Positions 1-12,149 of a stretch of DNA of 64,000 bases are shown here, piece after piece. A program made the translations under genes and the position numbers. How positions within the stretch are numbered: position 1 is the first letter of the stretch; the number at the start of each line of letters is the position of its first letter. Below the pieces are notes generated by a model. That model was not told where the DNA came from, made no database searches, and saw only the letters and a list, made by a program, of their open reading frames with translations. The DNA is from Mansonella perstans (Eukaryota > Nematoda > Chromadorea > Rhabditida > Onchocercidae), in the NCBI GenBank assembly GCA_037074765.1, contig JBAMDO010000181.1:248001-312000 (forward strand), in the 5' to 3' direction.

Positions 1-3000
1 TCGTCCGTGTCTCATCAAAAATTTTAGAAGTAACGTAGGCAGATGGTGACGAATTCAGAATGCGGGTTGCAAATGCATCATCAAGTGAAATTCCGTCAAT
101 AGTTGCATTGCTGATCGCATCCATAGGATTTGACATATCTTCATTCAGAACATTTTCCTCATTTTGCATTGTGCTATTTACATGGATTATATCTTGTTCG
201 AACATCGAAGTTTCGTTTTCATTTGAAATTATTTCCATAACTGATGCTGTTTTTCCGTTCGACAAAATATTTGTATTTTCATTTGCGTTAGATGACAAAG
301 TATTTTGAATTGGATTTAACTGTATATCCACAGATTCCTGCGAAGAATCCGGACCTGACGTTACAGAACTTGTTTTTGAGTGATCATATTCAGCAAACTT
401 TTCAGATTCATCTTCTTCAACGTTATATTCTTCATAATCTGATTTCATATCTTCCTTGTCAACCAAATTCTTGTGGATAGGCAATTTTGTTTGAAGTTTC
501 TGTGTTGCCTGAAGATTGCCGAATGCTTCTTCAGCCATGCACGAAACACGTGCTATATGCTCCAATTCGTCTTCAGTCAGTTCAAACAGAGATTCTTTGT
601 TTGTGACAAACTTTTGAACATCCATTTCCTTTTCAGCTATATTAGCAACGCTTGTAACATCTTCCCGTTCCTCCTCATATTCCGTTCTCGGGCCATTTGA
701 TAATAGATTCGTCCGTGTCTCATCAAAAATTTTAGAAGTAACGTAGGCAGATGGTGACGAATTCAGAATGCGGGTTGCAAATGCATCATCAAGTGAAATT
801 CCGTCAATAGTTGCATTGCTGATCGCATCCATAGGATTTGACATATCTTCATTCAGAACATTTTCCTCATTTTGCATTGTGCTATTTACATGGATTATAT
901 CTTGTTCGAACATCGAAGTTTCGTTTTCATTTGAAATTATTTCCATAACTGATGCTGTTTTTCCGTTCGACAAAATATTTGTATTTTCATTTGCGTTAGA
1001 TGACAAAGTATTTTGAATTGGATTTAACTGTATATCCACAGATTCCTGCGAAGAATCCGGACCTGACGTTACAGAACTTGTTTTTGAGTGATCATATTCA
1101 GCAAACTTTTCAGATTCATCTTCTTCAACGTTATATTCTTCATAATCTGATTTCATATCTTCCTTGTCAACCAAATTCTTGTGGATAGGCAATTTTGTTT
1201 GAAGTTTCTGTGTTGCCTGAAGATTGCCGAATGCTTCTTCAGCCATGCACGAAACACGTGCTATATGCTCCAATTCGTCTTCAGTCAGTTCAAACAGAGA
1301 TTCTTTGTTTGTGACAAACTTTTGAACATCCATTTCCTTTTCAGCTATATTAGCAACGCTTGTAACATCTTCCCGTTCCTCCTCATATTCCGTTCTCGGG
1401 CCATTTGATAATAGATTCGTCCGTGTCTCATCAAAAATTTTAGAAGTAACGTAGGCAGATGGTGACGAATTCAGAATGCGGGTTGCAAATGCATCATCAA
1501 GTGAAATTCCGTCAATAGTTGCATTGCTGATCGCATCCATAGGATTTGACATATCTTCATTCAGAACATTTTCCTCATTTTGCATTGTGCTATTTACATG
1601 GATTATATCTTGTTCGAACATCGAAGTTTCGTTTTCATTTGAAATTATTTCCATAACTGATGCTGTTTTTCCGTTCGACAAAATATTTGTATTTTCATTT
1701 GCGTTAGATGACAAAGTATTTTGAATTGGATTTAACTGTATATCCACAGATTCCTGCGAAGAATCCGGACCTGACGTTACAGAACTTGTTTTTGAGTGAT
1801 CATATTCAGCAAACTTTTCAGATTCATCTTCTTCAACGTTATATTCTTCATAATCTGATTTCATATCTTCCTTGTCAACCAAATTCTTGTGGATAGGCAA
1901 TTTTGTTTGAAGTTTCTGTGTTGCCTGAAGATTGCCGAATGCTTCTTCAGCCATGCACGAAACACGTGCTATATGCTCCAATTCGTCTTCAGTCAGTTCA
2001 AACAGAGATTCTTTGTTTGTGACAAACTTTTGAACATCCATTTCCTTTTCAGCTATATTAGCAACGCTTGTAACATCTTCCCGTTCCTCCTCATATTCCG
2101 TTCTCGGGCCATTTGATAATAGATTCGTCCGTGTCTCATCAAAAATTTTAGAAGTAACGTAGGCAGATGGTGACGAATTCAGAATGCGGGTTGCAAATGC
2201 ATCATCAAGTGAAATTCCGTCAATAGTTGCATTGCTGATCGCATCCATAGGATTTGACATATCTTCATTCAGAACATTTTCCTCATTTTGCATTGTGCTA
2301 TTTACATGGATTATATCTTGTTCGAACATCGAAGTTTCGTTTTCATTTGAAATTATTTCCATAACTGATGCTGTTTTTCCGTTCGACAAAATATTTGTAT
2401 TTTCATTTGCGTTAGATGACAAAGTATTTTGAATTGGATTTAACTGTATATCCACAGATTCCTGCGAAGAATCCGGACCTGACGTTACAGAACTTGTTTT
2501 TGAGTGATCATATTCAGCAAACTTTTCAGATTCATCTTCTTCAACGTTATATTCTTCATAATCTGATTTCATATCTTCCTTGTCAACCAAATTCTTGTGG
2601 ATAGGCAATTTTGTTTGAAGTTTCTGTGTTGCCTGAAGATTGCCGAATGCTTCTTCAGCCATGCACGAAACACGTGCTATATGCTCCAATTCGTCTTCAG
2701 TCAGTTCAAACAGAGATTCTTTGTTTGTGACAAACTTTTGAACATCCATTTCCTTTTCAGCTATATTAGCAACGCTTGTAACATCTTCCCGTTCCTCCTC
2801 ATATTCCGTTCTCGGGCCATTTGATAATAGATTCGTCCGTGTCTCATCAAAAATTTTAGAAGTAACGTAGGCAGATGGTGACGAATTCAGAATGCGGGTT
2901 GCAAATGCATCATCAAGTGAAATTCCGTCAATAGTTGCATTGCTGATCGCATCCATAGGATTTGACATATCTTCATTCAGAACATTTTCCTCATTTTGCA

Positions 3001-6000
3001 TTGTGCTATTTACATGGATTATATCTTGTTCGAACATCGAAGTTTCGTTTTCATTTGAAATTATTTCCATAACTGATGCTGTTTTTCCGTTCGACAAAAT
3101 ATTTGTATTTTCATTTGCGTTAGATGACAAAGTATTTTGAATTGGATTTAACTGTATATCCACAGATTCCTGCGAAGAATCCGGACCTGACGTTACAGAA
3201 CTTGTTTTTGAGTGATCATATTCAGCAAACTTTTCAGATTCATCTTCTTCAACGTTATATTCTTCATAATCTGATTTCATATCTTCCTTGTCAACCAAAT
3301 TCTTGTGGATAGGCAATTTTGTTTGAAGTTTCTGTGTTGCCTGAAGATTGCCGAATGCTTCTTCAGCCATGCACGAAACACGTGCTATATGCTCCAATTC
3401 GTCTTCAGTCAGTTCAAACAGAGATTCTTTGTTTGTGACAAACTTTTGAACATCCATTTCCTTTTCAGCTATATTAGCAACGCTTGTAACATCTTCCCGT
3501 TCCTCCTCATATTCCGTTCTCGGGCCATTTGATAATAGATTCGTCCGTGTCTCATCAAAAATTTTAGAAGTAACGTAGGCAGATGGTGACGAATTCAGAA
3601 TGCGGGTTGCAAATGCATCATCAAGTGAAATTCCGTCAATAGTTGCATTGCTGATCGCATCCATAGGATTTGACATATCTTCATTCAGAACATTTTCCTC
3701 ATTTTGCATTGTGCTATTTACATGGATTATATCTTGTTCGAACATCGAAGTTTCGTTTTCATTTGAAATTATTTCCATAACTGATGCTGTTTTTCCGTTC
3801 GACAAAATATTTGTATTTTCATTTGCGTTAGATGACAAAGTATTTTGAATTGGATTTAACTGTATATCCACAGATTCCTGCGAAGAATCCGGACCTGACG
3901 TTACAGAACTTGTTTTTGAGTGATCATATTCAGCAAACTTTTCAGATTCATCTTCTTCAACGTTATATTCTTCATAATCTGATTTCATATCTTCCTTGTC
4001 AACCAAATTCTTGTGGATAGGCAATTTTGTTTGAAGTTTCTGTGTTGCCTGAAGATTGCCGAATGCTTCTTCAGCCATGCACGAAACACGTGCTATATGC
4101 TCCAATTCGTCTTCAGTCAGTTCAAACAGAGATTCTTTGTTTGTGACAAACTTTTGAACATCCATTTCCTTTTCAGCTATATTAGCAACGCTTGTAACAT
4201 CTTCCCGTTCCTCCTCATATTCCGTTCTCGGGCCATTTGATAATAGATTCGTCCGTGTCTCATCAAAAATTTTAGAAGTAACGTAGGCAGATGGTGACGA
4301 ATTCAGAATGCGGGTTGCAAATGCATCATCAAGTGAAATTCCGTCAATAGTTGCATTGCTGATCGCATCCATAGGATTTGACATATCTTCATTCAGAACA
4401 TTTTCCTCATTTTGCATTGTGCTATTTACATGGATTATATCTTGTTCGAACATCGAAGTTTCGTTTTCATTTGAAATTATTTCCATAACTGATGCTGTTT
4501 TTCCGTTCGACAAAATATTTGTATTTTCATTTGCGTTAGATGACAAAGTATTTTGAATTGGATTTAACTGTATATCCACAGATTCCTGCGAAGAATCCGG
4601 ACCTGACGTTACAGAACTTGTTTTTGAGTGATCATATTCAGCAAACTTTTCAGATTCATCTTCTTCAACGTTATATTCTTCATAATCTGATTTCATATCT
4701 TCCTTGTCAACCAAATTCTTGTGGATAGGCAATTTTGTTTGAAGTTTCTGTGTTGCCTGAAGATTGCCGAATGCTTCTTCAGCCATGCACGAAACACGTG
4801 CTATATGCTCCAATTCGTCTTCAGTCAGTTCAAACAGAGATTCTTTGTTTGTGACAAACTTTTGAACATCCATTTCCTTTTCAGCTATATTAGCAACGCT
4901 TGTAACATCTTCCCGTTCCTCCTCATATTCCGTTCTCGGGCCATTTGATAATAGATTCGTCCGTGTCTCATCAAAAATTTTAGAAGTAACGTAGGCAGAT
5001 GGTGACGAATTCAGAATGCGGGTTGCAAATGCATCATCAAGTGAAATTCCGTCAATAGTTGCATTGCTGATCGCATCCATAGGATTTGACATATCTTCAT
5101 TCAGAACATTTTCCTCATTTTGCATTGTGCTATTTACATGGATTATATCTTGTTCGAACATCGAAGTTTCGTTTTCATTTGAAATTATTTCCATAACTGA
5201 TGCTGTTTTTTCCGTTCGACAAAATATTTGTATTTTCATTTGCGTTAGATGACAAAGTATTTTGAATTGGATTTAACTGTATATCCACAGATTCCTGCGA
5301 AGAATCCGGACCTGACGTTACAGAACTTGTTTTTGAGTGATCATATTCAGCAAACTTTTCAGATTCATCTTCTTCAACGTTATATTCTTCATAATCTGAT
5401 TTCATATCTTCCTTGTCAACCAAATTCTTGTGGATAGGCAATTTTGTTTGAAGTTTCTGTGTTGCCTGAAGATTGCCGAATGCTTCTTCAGCCATGCACG
5501 AAACACGTGCTATATGCTCCAATTCGTCTTCAGTCAGTTCAAACAGAGATTCTTTGTTTGTGACAAACTTTTGAACATCCATTTCCTTTTCAGCTATATT
5601 AGCAACGCTTGTAACATCTTCCCGTTCCTCCTCATATTCCGTTCTCGGGCCATTTGATAATAGATTCGTCCGTGTCTCATCAAAAATTTTAGAAGTAACG
5701 TAGGCAGATGGTGACGAATTCAGAATGCGGGTTGCAAATGCATCATCAAGTGAAATTCCGTCAATAGTTGCATTGCTGATCGCATCCATAGGATTTGACA
5801 TATCTTCATTCAGAACATTTTCCTCATTTTGCATTGTGCTATTTACATGGATTATATCTTGTTCGAACATCGAAGTTTCGTTTTCATTTGAAATTATTTC
5901 CATAACTGATGCTGTTTTTCCGTTCGACAAAATATTTGTATTTTCATTTGCGTTAGATGACAAAGTATTTTGAATTGGATTTAACTGTATATCCACAGAT

Positions 6001-9000
6001 TCCTGCGAAGAATCCGGACCTGACGTTACAGAACTTGTTTTTGAGTGATCATATTCAGCAAACTTTTCAGATTCATCTTCTTCAACGTTATATTCTTCAT
6101 AATCTGATTTCATATCTTCCTTGTCAACCAAATTCTTGTGGATAGGCAATTTTGTTTGAAGTTTCTGTGTTGCCTGAAGATTGCCGAATGCTTCTTCAGC
6201 CATGCACGAAACACGTGCTATATGCTCCAATTCGTCTTCAGTCAGTTCAAACAGAGATTCTTTGTTTGTGACAAACTTTTGAACATCCATTTCCTTTTCA
6301 GCTATATTAGCAACGCTTGTAACATCTTCCCGTTCCTCCTCATATTCCGTTCTCGGGCCATTTGATAATAGATTCGTCCGTGTCTCATCAAAAATTTTAG
6401 AAGTAACGTAGGCAGATGGTGACGAATTCAGAATGCGGGTTGCAAATGCATCATCAAGTGAAATTCCGTCAATAGTTGCATTGCTGATCGCATCCATAGG
6501 ATTTGACATATCTTCATTCAGAACATTTTCCTCATTTTGCATTGTGCTATTTACATGGATTATATCTTGTTCGAACATCGAAGTTTCGTTTTCATTTGAA
6601 ATTATTTCCATAACTGATGCTGTTTTTCCGTTCGACAAAATATTTGTATTTTCATTTGCGTTAGATGACAAAGTATTTTGAATTGGATTTAACTGTATAT
6701 CCACAGATTCCTGCGAAGAATCCGGACCTGACGTTACAGAACTTGTTTTTGAGTGATCATATTCAGCAAACTTTTCAGATTCATCTTCTTCAACGTTATA
6801 TTCTTCATAATCTGATTTCATATCTTCCTTGTCAACCAAATTCTTGTGGATAGGCAATTTTGTTTGAAGTTTCTGTGTTGCCTGAAGATTGCCGAATGCT
6901 TCTTCAGCCATGCACGAAACACGTGCTATATGCTCCAATTCGTCTTCAGTCAGTTCAAACAGAGATTCTTTGTTTGTGACAAACTTTTGAACATCCATTT
7001 CCTTTTCAGCTATATTAGCAACGCTTGTAACATCTTCCCGTTCCTCCTCATATTCCGTTCTCGGGCCATTTGATAATAGATTCGTCCGTGTCTCATCAAA
7101 AATTTTAGAAGTAACGTAGGCAGATGGTGACGAATTCAGAATGCGGGTTGCAAATGCATCATCAAGTGAAATTCCGTCAATAGTTGCATTGCTGATCGCA
7201 TCCATAGGATTTGACATATCTTCATTCAGAACATTTTCCTCATTTTGCATTGTGCTATTTACATGGATTATATCTTGTTCGAACATCGAAGTTTCGTTTT
7301 CATTTGAAATTATTTCCATAACTGATGCTGTTTTTCCGTTCGACAAAATATTTGTATTTTCATTTGCGTTAGATGACAAAGTATTTTGAATTGGATTTAA
7401 CTGTATATCCACAGATTCCTGCGAAGAATCCGGACCTGACGTTACAGAACTTGTTTTTGAGTGATCATATTCAGCAAACTTTTCAGATTCATCTTCTTCA
7501 ACGTTATATTCTTCATAATCTGATTTCATATCTTCCTTGTCAACCAAATTCTTGTGGATAGGCAATTTTGTTTGAAGTTTCTGTGTTGCCTGAAGATTGC
7601 CGAATGCTTCTTCAGCCATGCACGAAACACGTGCTATATGCTCCAATTCGTCTTCAGTCAGTTCAAACAGAGATTCTTTGTTTGTGACAAACTTTTGAAC
7701 ATCCATTTCCTTTTCAGCTATATTAGCAACGCTTGTAACATCTTCCCGTTCCTCCTCATATTCCGTTCTCGGGCATTTGATAATAGATTCGTCCGTGTCT
7801 CATCAAAAATTTTAGAAGTAACGTAGGCAGATGGTGACGAATTCAGAATGCGGGTTGCAAATGCATCATCAAGTGAAATTCCGTCAATAGTTGCATTGCT
7901 GATCGCATCCATAGGATTTGACATATCTTCATTCAGAACATTTTCCTCATTTTGCATTGTGCTATTTACATGGATTATATCTTGTTCGAACATCGAAGTT
8001 TCGTTTTCATTTGAAATTATTTCCATAACTGATGCTGTTTTTCCGTTCGACAAAATATTTGTATTTTCATTTGCGTTAGATGACAAAGTATTTTGAATTG
8101 GATTTAACTGTATATCCACAGATTCCTGCGAAGAATCCGGACCTGACGTTACAGAACTTGTTTTTGAGTGATCATATTCAGCAAACTTTTCAGATTCATC
8201 TTCTTCAACGTTATATTCTTCATAATCTGATTTCATATCTTCCTTGTCAACCAAATTCTTGTGGATAGGCAATTTTGTTTGAAGTTTCTGTGTTGCCTGA
8301 AGATTGCCGAACGCTTCTTCAACCATGCACGAAACACGTGCTATATGCTCCAATTCGTCTTCAGTCAGTTCAGACAGAGATTCGTTGTTTGTGGCAGACT
8401 TTTGAACATCCATTTCCTTCTCAGCTACTATTTTGTAATCTTGAGTATAAGATTTGGTAGATTTGCTGACATTGTGCGTTAGTTCGAAATCCGCCGCTGG
8501 TAGTTTTATTTTTATGTTGTCAGGGTTTGGCTTTTTCTTAATTGTTTCGTGTTTTTTAGTGAATCCGTTATTAACAAATGATTTTTCGACACCTTCACTT
8601 TTCCATTTTTCTATCTTTACTTTCATGGCGTTATATTTTATATCTTCATCCTTAGTTTCATTTATCGAATGTAATAACCCCAGATCTATTTCTTTATTTT
8701 CCAGGTTGGTTCGACGCTGGTCATGTATTTTCTGATCTTCAGGTTCTTTTATTCTTGCCGCTGCTAATTCATAAGGCTTTGTTTCAACCTTTTCATTTTT
8801 TTTTAAATTCATTTTTTGGATCTGAAATTTTTTATCAATTTCTTCGTTCGCAGATCCATTCCACTCAGGTTCCTCCACTGATAGTTCTGATGGTTCGTCT
8901 TCATCCTTTCTCCTTTTCATTACCACTTCAAAGTCGAAACATTTATCGTTATATGAAGCTTGCTCCTCTCCACTTAATACGTCTTTTCTTCCATTCTCTT

Positions 9001-12000
9001 TTATTTCTGGGCTATGTATAACTTTTTTAGACTTCAAAGTTCCACTTAAAGACCTAGAGTCTGAACATATCAAATCTGTTTCCATGCGATGTTCCAATTT
9101 TACTTCGCTGTCAGTGGTGGACGTTGTATGATGTATCATTGTACCTAATGTAGAGCATGACCACTCATCCAGACTGGTCATAAAGTCGAATTCTGAATTA
9201 TACATATTCCTTTCGCGGTCAAAGTTTTCCGCATTCTGAGTCGATTTTAAGGTTGCTTCATCCGGTACAATACATTCGGCTTCTTTGATGATTTGTTCTA
9301 TGTATTTAATCGCTTCTGTGTTTCCTTTCTGTTCGTCATGGCTTAGCTGTTCCATTGCAGTGGAAGTGGATTTTTCCATATGAAAACTGTCGCTATAATA
9401 GTTTTCTGAATCGAGCTGTTCTCCGGTACTACATTCTGTCTCTGAAAATACTGAACCAGCACTGCCTCTAGATACCGATCTACTTTGCTTTCCATTTTCG
9501 TCGACAAGTGAACGATTCAGAAAAATATCTCGAATCAAATCCACTTCACAGAATATTAGTGGCGGACTTATCCTACCACAAACTTGTTGCTTCATATAAA
9601 GATGGCTCTGTTTTTCATTGTCCAGTAAAGTGTATTCATTTACAAATTCATCAGATGACGCACTGTAATCACCGAGATCGCTGTAATCATTTACCGAAGA
9701 GAAAGAGGTTCGCTTTCCTTCCTGAATATTTTCCTGAACCGATGAAATTGGGTTGATTGCGGAAAACTGTTTCTGTAGTTTGGATCCTTGTTTTTTCAGC
9801 ATTACATCAGCCAATACTAAGGACAAAATATGAATCCAAAATTCTTCTGCAAAGTTCTGTAAGGCAGATGTTAGTTCTTGTGAAAGCTTCTCTTTTTCGT
9901 TCTCCAAAAGCACATAACAGAATTGTTCCGCACAGTCGTCATCAAGTTCTGCAAACTGAGCTTAGTCAAAAATTTTATTATAAATTCCACAGTTTAATAT
10001 TTGAATTTTTCGTGCATTAGTTTAACTTTAAATGGCATATTTCCGACAAATCTTTAGCATTTTTATTTATTTAAAACAAATTCAACCACAGAAAAAATTA
10101 CCGGAATGCCGACACAACATAGACTCCTGATCAGTAAGATGTACCATGGATTGAATACATTCACAAGAAATAGATTTTCTAAAGGTTGTAGAAGAGGTAA
10201 GCGATAAGGCAGTACCATTTCTACACCAAGGAGCATGCAGCTGTTCTTTGCCGCAAAGTAATTCCATCGCATGTATGTAGACATATTTGAAGATGTTGAT
10301 TGTCAGTTCGGAGCAGTATTTATCTATCTCTGCATCGGTTCCATATTTCAATTTCAATTTATTATATACAGCAGTAAATATAACGCTACACAACCAATGA
10401 CAGTACTGATCCAGAACAGTCTTATAGACAGAATCAGTAAAAGCCATTGTGCAGATTTCGTGCGATATCTCAGATATATATTTCTTAAAACGCATATTCG
10501 TTTCTATGTTGAGAGGAGTTGAAAAGCGAACCACTGGAAAAAAAGAACGATTACTGATTGATTCATTTAAAATAACGACCGCTTTTTTTATCATTTAATT
10601 AGTGCTTCTTATGAAATAGTACCATGAGATAATTAAATATTCGTAACTTTAGCAAATCATTTAGCGACGAATCTTCATTTTTAGAACTCACATTTTCGTG
10701 TACAAGTGAATATGTCATCTCCGTCGTCATCAAGAGAGCTTATCCACTGGTGCAACTGCCTGCTAAGTCGTTTAATCCTTTGAGTAAAATTTCCATGTGG
10801 TTCTCTAGATGAATCTAAAAATATCTCCTTGAAAGCAATTTAAGTTTATATGTTCCTAGAATTCGATCAGTGACACTTTAATGCTGTCCCATTCAATTTT
10901 TATCATTATAGCAATTATTACACAAAAGAAAAATATTCTCGAACCTTTCATGTCTTTTGAGTCACCCACCGAGGATTCTGAACAACTGTAATTAGGGATG
11001 AGTAACGAACCGCATGCCTCTGTGACTTTTATTGCTTCAAGAAAATGCTGAGAATTAGTTTGGTTATCAGTCAATAACTTTGCAAATCATGCAAGGATTT
11101 TTCCCAAATCATGTGCAAAATAAACATATCCGTACTTTCTGGAAGTGAATCCATCTGCACAAAACATTCATTCCGAACAGTGAAAAATTCTTTATTTTCA
11201 TCAATTGTTCCTCGAAGTCTTACATCACTGAACCTTGGAAGCTTTTTTGTGTCCAATACAAGTCGGGCTTCTTTTTGTGACTGTTCTGCTCGCCGAAAAA
11301 TCTGTAATGAGCAAGCATTAAGTTGAAGCCAGTAGAAAAATGCATTATTAATTTGTTAAATTTATATTAACTCAAAATACACAATATAGTTATGCACATT
11401 TTCACCTTTCATTATTAAAATAATCATTTTGAACTTTTGGAAACATGTGCCCATTAGTTAAACTAGCATTATCACCTTCAAAAGCAACATAGTATTCAAA
11501 TTAATAAAAGTAGAACAAAGTTATTAACTGATAATGAAAAAGAAAGCTATAGAACGCCATACTTCTCTTATATGAGCTTGCTGTTCCTCATCCAATTCCT
11601 GTAGAACTGATGAAAGTAATTGCGTAGTTCCCATTTCTTCCGAGGAATTATTGCTTTCTTCCTCGTCTATTTTTCTTAATTTGGGACTGCTTATATTTAA
11701 TCAGTTTTTATAACAGATTGAAAAAAATTATGTTCTCTTTTTCATAAATTTATTAAAAAGTGTCAAATTTATTACTTTATAATTTTTCACAGTTCTCTAT
11801 GCAGTCACTGATATCATTACACATCACTTTCTTATGGTCCTTTTTTTTCAAACTACTCTATTTTATTAACTAATTGAGAGAATAAATTACAGAATCGAGT
11901 GAAATTTGTAACCAACGCTAAAATCGGTGACAACAAAAATGCATCGTTTTTGAACTTTTATAATTTAAAACCGACAACTTTTATAATTTAAAACCGTTTT

Positions 12001-12149
12001 CGAACTTTTATAATTTAAAATACACATTTAAGAAATATTCAAAATGAAATTTTACTTGGGAAGGTCATCTATCTGATAAACTCGCCGAAAAAGCGTTAAC
12101 CAACTTGACATTTCGTTCTGCGTTGCTGGCGCAGCAATCACATTAGTTT
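1..12149 (-). CDS. Giant multi-exon protein with 236-residue tandem repeats (partial, product unknown)
   Basis: I do not recognise the family. Exons that join in phase on the minus strand are 12149-12056, 11686-11563, 11301 to an uncertain donor, 11047-10945, 10814-10692, 10533-10102, and a long exon from 9947 that runs off the left edge. The early exons encode a mostly helical region, including hydrophobic amphipathic stretches such as SELTINIFKYVYIHAMELL and FAEEFWIHILSLVLADV. About 500 residues of polar, acidic, Ser-rich and probably disordered sequence follow, up to about 8431. After that comes the in-frame 708-bp array. Each 236-residue repeat has an amphipathic motif (LTEDELEHIARVSCMAEEA) and an acidic tract (EEYNVEEDESEKF). 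No signal peptide or catalytic motif is visible. Two one-base indels, at 5206-5211 and about 7774, interrupt the frame. The 5' end is unresolved; the exon at 12149 needs one base from an upstream exon. A giant neuronal or cytoskeletal scaffold is possible, but this is only a guess. Confidence 0.75.
5206..5211 (-). other. One-base insertion in a repeat copy (T6 instead of T5)
   Basis: All other copies have five T before CCGTTCGAC; this copy has six. On the minus strand the extra A shifts the frame within the NGKTASVMEII segment. The change lies in a homopolymer, so a consensus sequencing error is a realistic alternative to a true mutation. Confidence 0.9.
7773..7775 (-). other. One-base deletion in a repeat copy (GGGC instead of GGGCC)
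   Basis: Every other copy reads CTCGGGCCATTTGA; this one reads CTCGGGCATTTGA. On the minus strand the shift turns the SNGPRTEYEEE segment into SNARERNMRR and brings a stop at 7718. If real, it truncates the protein at the first repeat. Reading on, the opposite-sign indel at 5206-5211 restores the original frame. Confidence 0.9.
11948..12021. repeat. Short AT-rich tandem repeat in an intron
   Basis: The core AACTTTTATAATTTAAAA occurs three times in about 75 bp, inside the intron between exons 12149-12056 and 11686-11563 of the giant gene. No function is suggested. Confidence 0.8.

Larger units (their letters stand above)
1..8431 (-). repeat. 708-bp coding tandem array, about 11.9 copies
   Basis: The same landmark recurs at 60, 768, 1476, 2184, 2892, 3600, 4308, 5016, 5725, 6433, 7141 and 7848. 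The period is exactly 708 bp except for one step of 709 and one of 707. As 708 is 236 x 3, each copy keeps the minus-strand reading frame open. By eye the copies are base-identical apart from two indels. The exception is the outermost (N-terminal) copy, which carries clustered substitutions at about 8311-8405 next to the unique sequence. The array continues past the left edge of the window, so its true length is unknown. Identity this high fits recent unequal crossing-over or gene conversion. Assembly collapse or expansion is also possible. Confidence 0.97.

Noticed and set aside
1..8431. Satellite or centromeric array
   Set aside because: The unit is exactly 236 codons, stays open on one strand and continues a spliced gene, so it is a coding repeat.
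60..8482. Three plus-strand open frames of 82, 62 and 75 codons repeated in every array unit
   Set aside because: They are the antisense of the coding repeat and recur only because the unit recurs; the minus-strand frame is continuous and joined to upstream exons.
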